From Catenulispora yoronensis (GTDB lineage Bacteria > Actinomycetota > Actinomycetes > Streptomycetales > Catenulisporaceae): 64,000 nt of DNA. Both the position numbers and the translations under genes were made by a program. The DNA is taken from the NCBI RefSeq assembly GCF_039531695.1, contig NZ_BAAAQN010000068.1, positions 1-64,000 of the forward strand. Reading direction: 5' to 3'. This document shows, piece after piece, positions 62,248 through 64,000 of the stretch; within the stretch, counting starts at the first letter, position 1; the number at the start of each line of letters is the position of its first letter. The notes under the pieces were generated by a model. It saw only the letters and a list, made by a program, of their open reading frames with translations. It was not told the origin of the DNA and did no database searches.

Positions 62248-63101
62248 CCTCGGACACCCTGGCCCCGGCGGCCCCGACCGGGGGCGGCGGCCTGACCACC
62301 GCGCTGCACGATGCCTGGGTCGTGACCCTTCGCAATCTGCGCCGCATGACCCGGATCCCGGAGATGGTGGTCTTCTCCTCGATCCAGCCGATCATGTTCG
62401 TGCTGCTGTTCGCCTTCGTGTTCGGCGGCGCGATCCCGGTGCCCGGCGCCGAGGGCAAGACCGCCTATCGCGAGTTCCTGCTGCCCGGCATCTTCGTGCA
62501 GACCCTGGCCTTCACCGCCGCCACCACCTCCGTGGGCCTGGCCGACGACCTGCACAAGGGTCTGATCGACCGGTTCCGCTCGCTGCCGATCTCGCGCTCG
62601 GCGGTGCTGGCCGGGCGCACCACCGCCGACTGGCTGCAGAACCTGTTCGTGCTGCTGGTGATGGCGATCTGCGGCCTGCTGGTGGGCTGGCGCATCCACG
62701 ACGGGTTCCTCAAGGCGGTGGCCGGCTTCGCGCTGCTGATGCTGTTCGCCTACGCGATGAGCTGGATCGGCGCCGTGGTCGGCCTGTCGGTGCGCACCGT
62801 CGAGGCCGCCAACACCATCGGCTTCATCTGGATCTTCCCGCTGACCTTCCTGTCCAACGCCTTCGTGCCGGCCCGGACCCTGTCGCCGCAGTGGCTGCAG
62901 AACATCGCGGACTGGAATCCGGTCTCGGCGACGGTGCAAGCGCTGCGCCACCTATGGGGAAACCCCGACGGGTATGTGGGGACTGCGAAGATGCCGTGGC
63001 CGATCCAGCACGCGACCTGGGTCTCGCTGTTCTGGTCGCTGGTGATCCTCGCCGTGTTCGTCCCGCTTTCCGTGCGCAAGTACCGTTCCGTTTCGGCGTG
63101 A
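62244..63101 (+). CDS. ABC-2 type transporter permease, DrrB-like
   Basis: 285 residues from ATG 62244 with AGGAGG upstream. Six membrane helices; the conserved RNLRRMTRIPEMVVFSSIQP start and SNAFVPARTLSPQWLQNIAD with WNPVSATVQALRHL match the DrrB/ABC-2 exporter family. It forms the membrane channel of the exporter with the preceding ATPase. Confidence 0.94.
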   Translation: MTSDTLAPAAPTGGGGLTTALHDAWVVTLRNLRRMTRIPEMVVFSSIQPIMFVLLFAFVFGGAIPVPGAEGKTAYREFLLPGIFVQTLAFTAATTSVGLADDLHKGLIDRFRSLPISRSAVLAGRTTADWLQNLFVLLVMAICGLLVGWRIHDGFLKAVAGFALLMLFAYAMSWIGAVVGLSVRTVEAANTIGFIWIFPLTFLSNAFVPARTLSPQWLQNIADWNPVSATVQALRHLWGNPDGYVGTAKMPWPIQHATWVSLFWSLVILAVFVPLSVRKYRSVSA

Positions 63102-63212
63102 GAAAGCCCACTACCGGCGCCGAACCGATCAAGGGGGCAACCGAAAGCGATGTTCAGACGTCCTATTCTTGGGGAAAGGGGGAGCAGCTAGCAGGGAAGT
63201 TTGGGGGGAACC

Positions 63213-64000
63213 ATGGCTGGGCCGACACCGGGCCAGGTGCTGAACGGCCGCTACGAGCTGCGCAGACGGATCGGCGGCGGATCGATGGGCGAGGTGTGGC
63301 GGGGCCGGGACCTGGTCCTGGGCCGCACCGTCGCGGTCAAGATCGTGCTGCCGGCGCTGCTGGACACGCCGACGTTCCGGGCCCGCTTCGTGGCCGAGGC
63401 CCGGGTGATGGCGATGATGGACCATCCGGGCATCGTCGGGGTCTTCGACTACGGCTACGCCGAGACCGACGACCCGGACACCCCGGGCGCGGCGTTCCTG
63501 GTGATGGAGTTCATCGAGGGCGAGTCGCTGGACAAGGTCCTGGCCCGCACCGGGCCGCTGGAACCGCGCTTCGCCCTGAAGGTGCTGGCCTCGCTGCTGG
63601 ACGCGCTGGCCGCCGTGCACCGGGTCGGGGTCGTGCACCGGGACGTGAAGCCGGCGAACGTGATGCTCACCTCCGGCGGCGTGGTGCTGGCCGACTTCGG
63701 CATCGCGCGCTCCGCCGAGTCGCTGGGCCTGACGGCCGCCGACGCGCTGATGGGCACCGTGCCGTATCTGGCCCCTGAGCTGTTCCAGGCCGAGACGCCG
63801 ACCCCGGCGGCCGACGTCTACGCGGTCGGGATCCTCGGGTACGAACTGCTCTCGGGCCGGCAGCCGTTCCAGGCGGCCAGCACGGCCGCGGTGATGTACA
63901 AGCACATGCACGAGCCACCGCCGCCGCTGCCGGACTACGTCGCCGCGCCGGCCGCCGAGGTGCTGTGGCGGGCGCTGGAGAAGGACGCCGGGCGCCGGTG
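63213..64000 (+). CDS. Serine/threonine protein kinase, PknB-like (3' end beyond window)
   Basis: At least 262 residues from ATG 63213 (GGGGGG upstream); the gene runs off the window. The kinase core is intact: glycine loop IGGGSMGEVWRG, Lys43 in VAVKIV, HRDVKPAN with Asp144, DFG Asp161, then GTVPYLAPELFQ. It should be an active Hanks-type kinase. This contrasts with the degenerate kinase domain at 52001. Downstream sensor domains, if any, are not visible. Confidence 0.94.
   Translation, partial: MAGPTPGQVLNGRYELRRRIGGGSMGEVWRGRDLVLGRTVAVKIVLPALLDTPTFRARFVAEARVMAMMDHPGIVGVFDYGYAETDDPDTPGAAFLVMEFIEGESLDKVLARTGPLEPRFALKVLASLLDALAAVHRVGVVHRDVKPANVMLTSGGVVLADFGIARSAESLGLTAADALMGTVPYLAPELFQAETPTPAADVYAVGILGYELLSGRQPFQAASTAAVMYKHMHEPPPPLPDYVAAPAAEVLWRALEKDAGRR

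Overview
The window is very GC-rich with strong GC bias at third codon positions, has many GTG starts and GTGA/ATGA stop-start overlaps, and carries an actinobacterial gene set: a mycosin, WXG100-like proteins, a CGNR regulator, an ECF41-type sigma factor, PknB-type kinases and GPP34. It is most likely chromosomal DNA of a filamentous or soil actinomycete. A Catenulispora-like organism is plausible, but that is inference. About 56 protein genes and one tRNA-Leu are supported. No rRNA, CRISPR array or intact insertion sequence was seen.

Layout. 1-455: non-coding DNA with a long imperfect inverted repeat and a 59-bp tandem repeat. 456-3116: a MazG/Nudix fusion, a zinc-finger rhomboid protease and a hexapeptide acyltransferase. 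3095-12042: a carbohydrate region with a DeoR-HTH/LacI-type regulator, GPP34, a 2-hydroxyacid dehydrogenase, a solute-binding lipoprotein with two permeases, and a secreted beta-helix protein. 12144-17429: type II NADH dehydrogenase, a CGNR regulator divergent from an MFS exporter across a double operator, a Nudix hydrolase and an ECF sigma factor. 17508-27602: a serine hydrolase, two histidine-kinase/response-regulator systems, a cell-wall-binding-repeat protein, and an SDR/TetR divergent pair with a clear operator. 27910-31714: thiolase, small proteins, tRNA-Leu(UAA), then a gene-poor, less GC-rich stretch ending in an HD phosphohydrolase. 31838-38984: an SGNH hydrolase, cystathionine beta-synthase, and the proline-catabolism locus (PucR regulator, proline dehydrogenase, P5C dehydrogenase), then a small zinc ribbon.

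39082-46048 is a group of genes linked to type VII (ESX) secretion: a mycosin protease, DUF1990 and alpha/beta-hydrolase genes, a YihY membrane protein, a small helical protein, and a 781-residue WXG100-headed protein with five near-identical 15-residue Asp/His/Pro repeats. No secretion ATPase or channel gene is in view. 46213-51934: DUF2784, DUF72, a lipoprotein, DUF4304, cystathionine gamma-synthase and an EamA transporter. 52001-55558 encodes the most unusual protein: a degenerate protein kinase domain, about 500 residues of alanine-rich coiled coil built from 38-residue repeats, a transmembrane helix and a Ser/Thr-rich outer tail. The right end holds a ROK kinase, a MarR/DHA2 efflux pair, threonine dehydratase, a DrrAB-type ABC exporter, and the start of a canonical Ser/Thr kinase cut by the window edge.

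A recurring structural theme is short tandem repeats in intergenic DNA with a different unit at each site. At four genes (sigma factor, thiolase, cystathionine beta-synthase, the acidic protein at 56673) the repeat array begins on, or just before, the stop codon.
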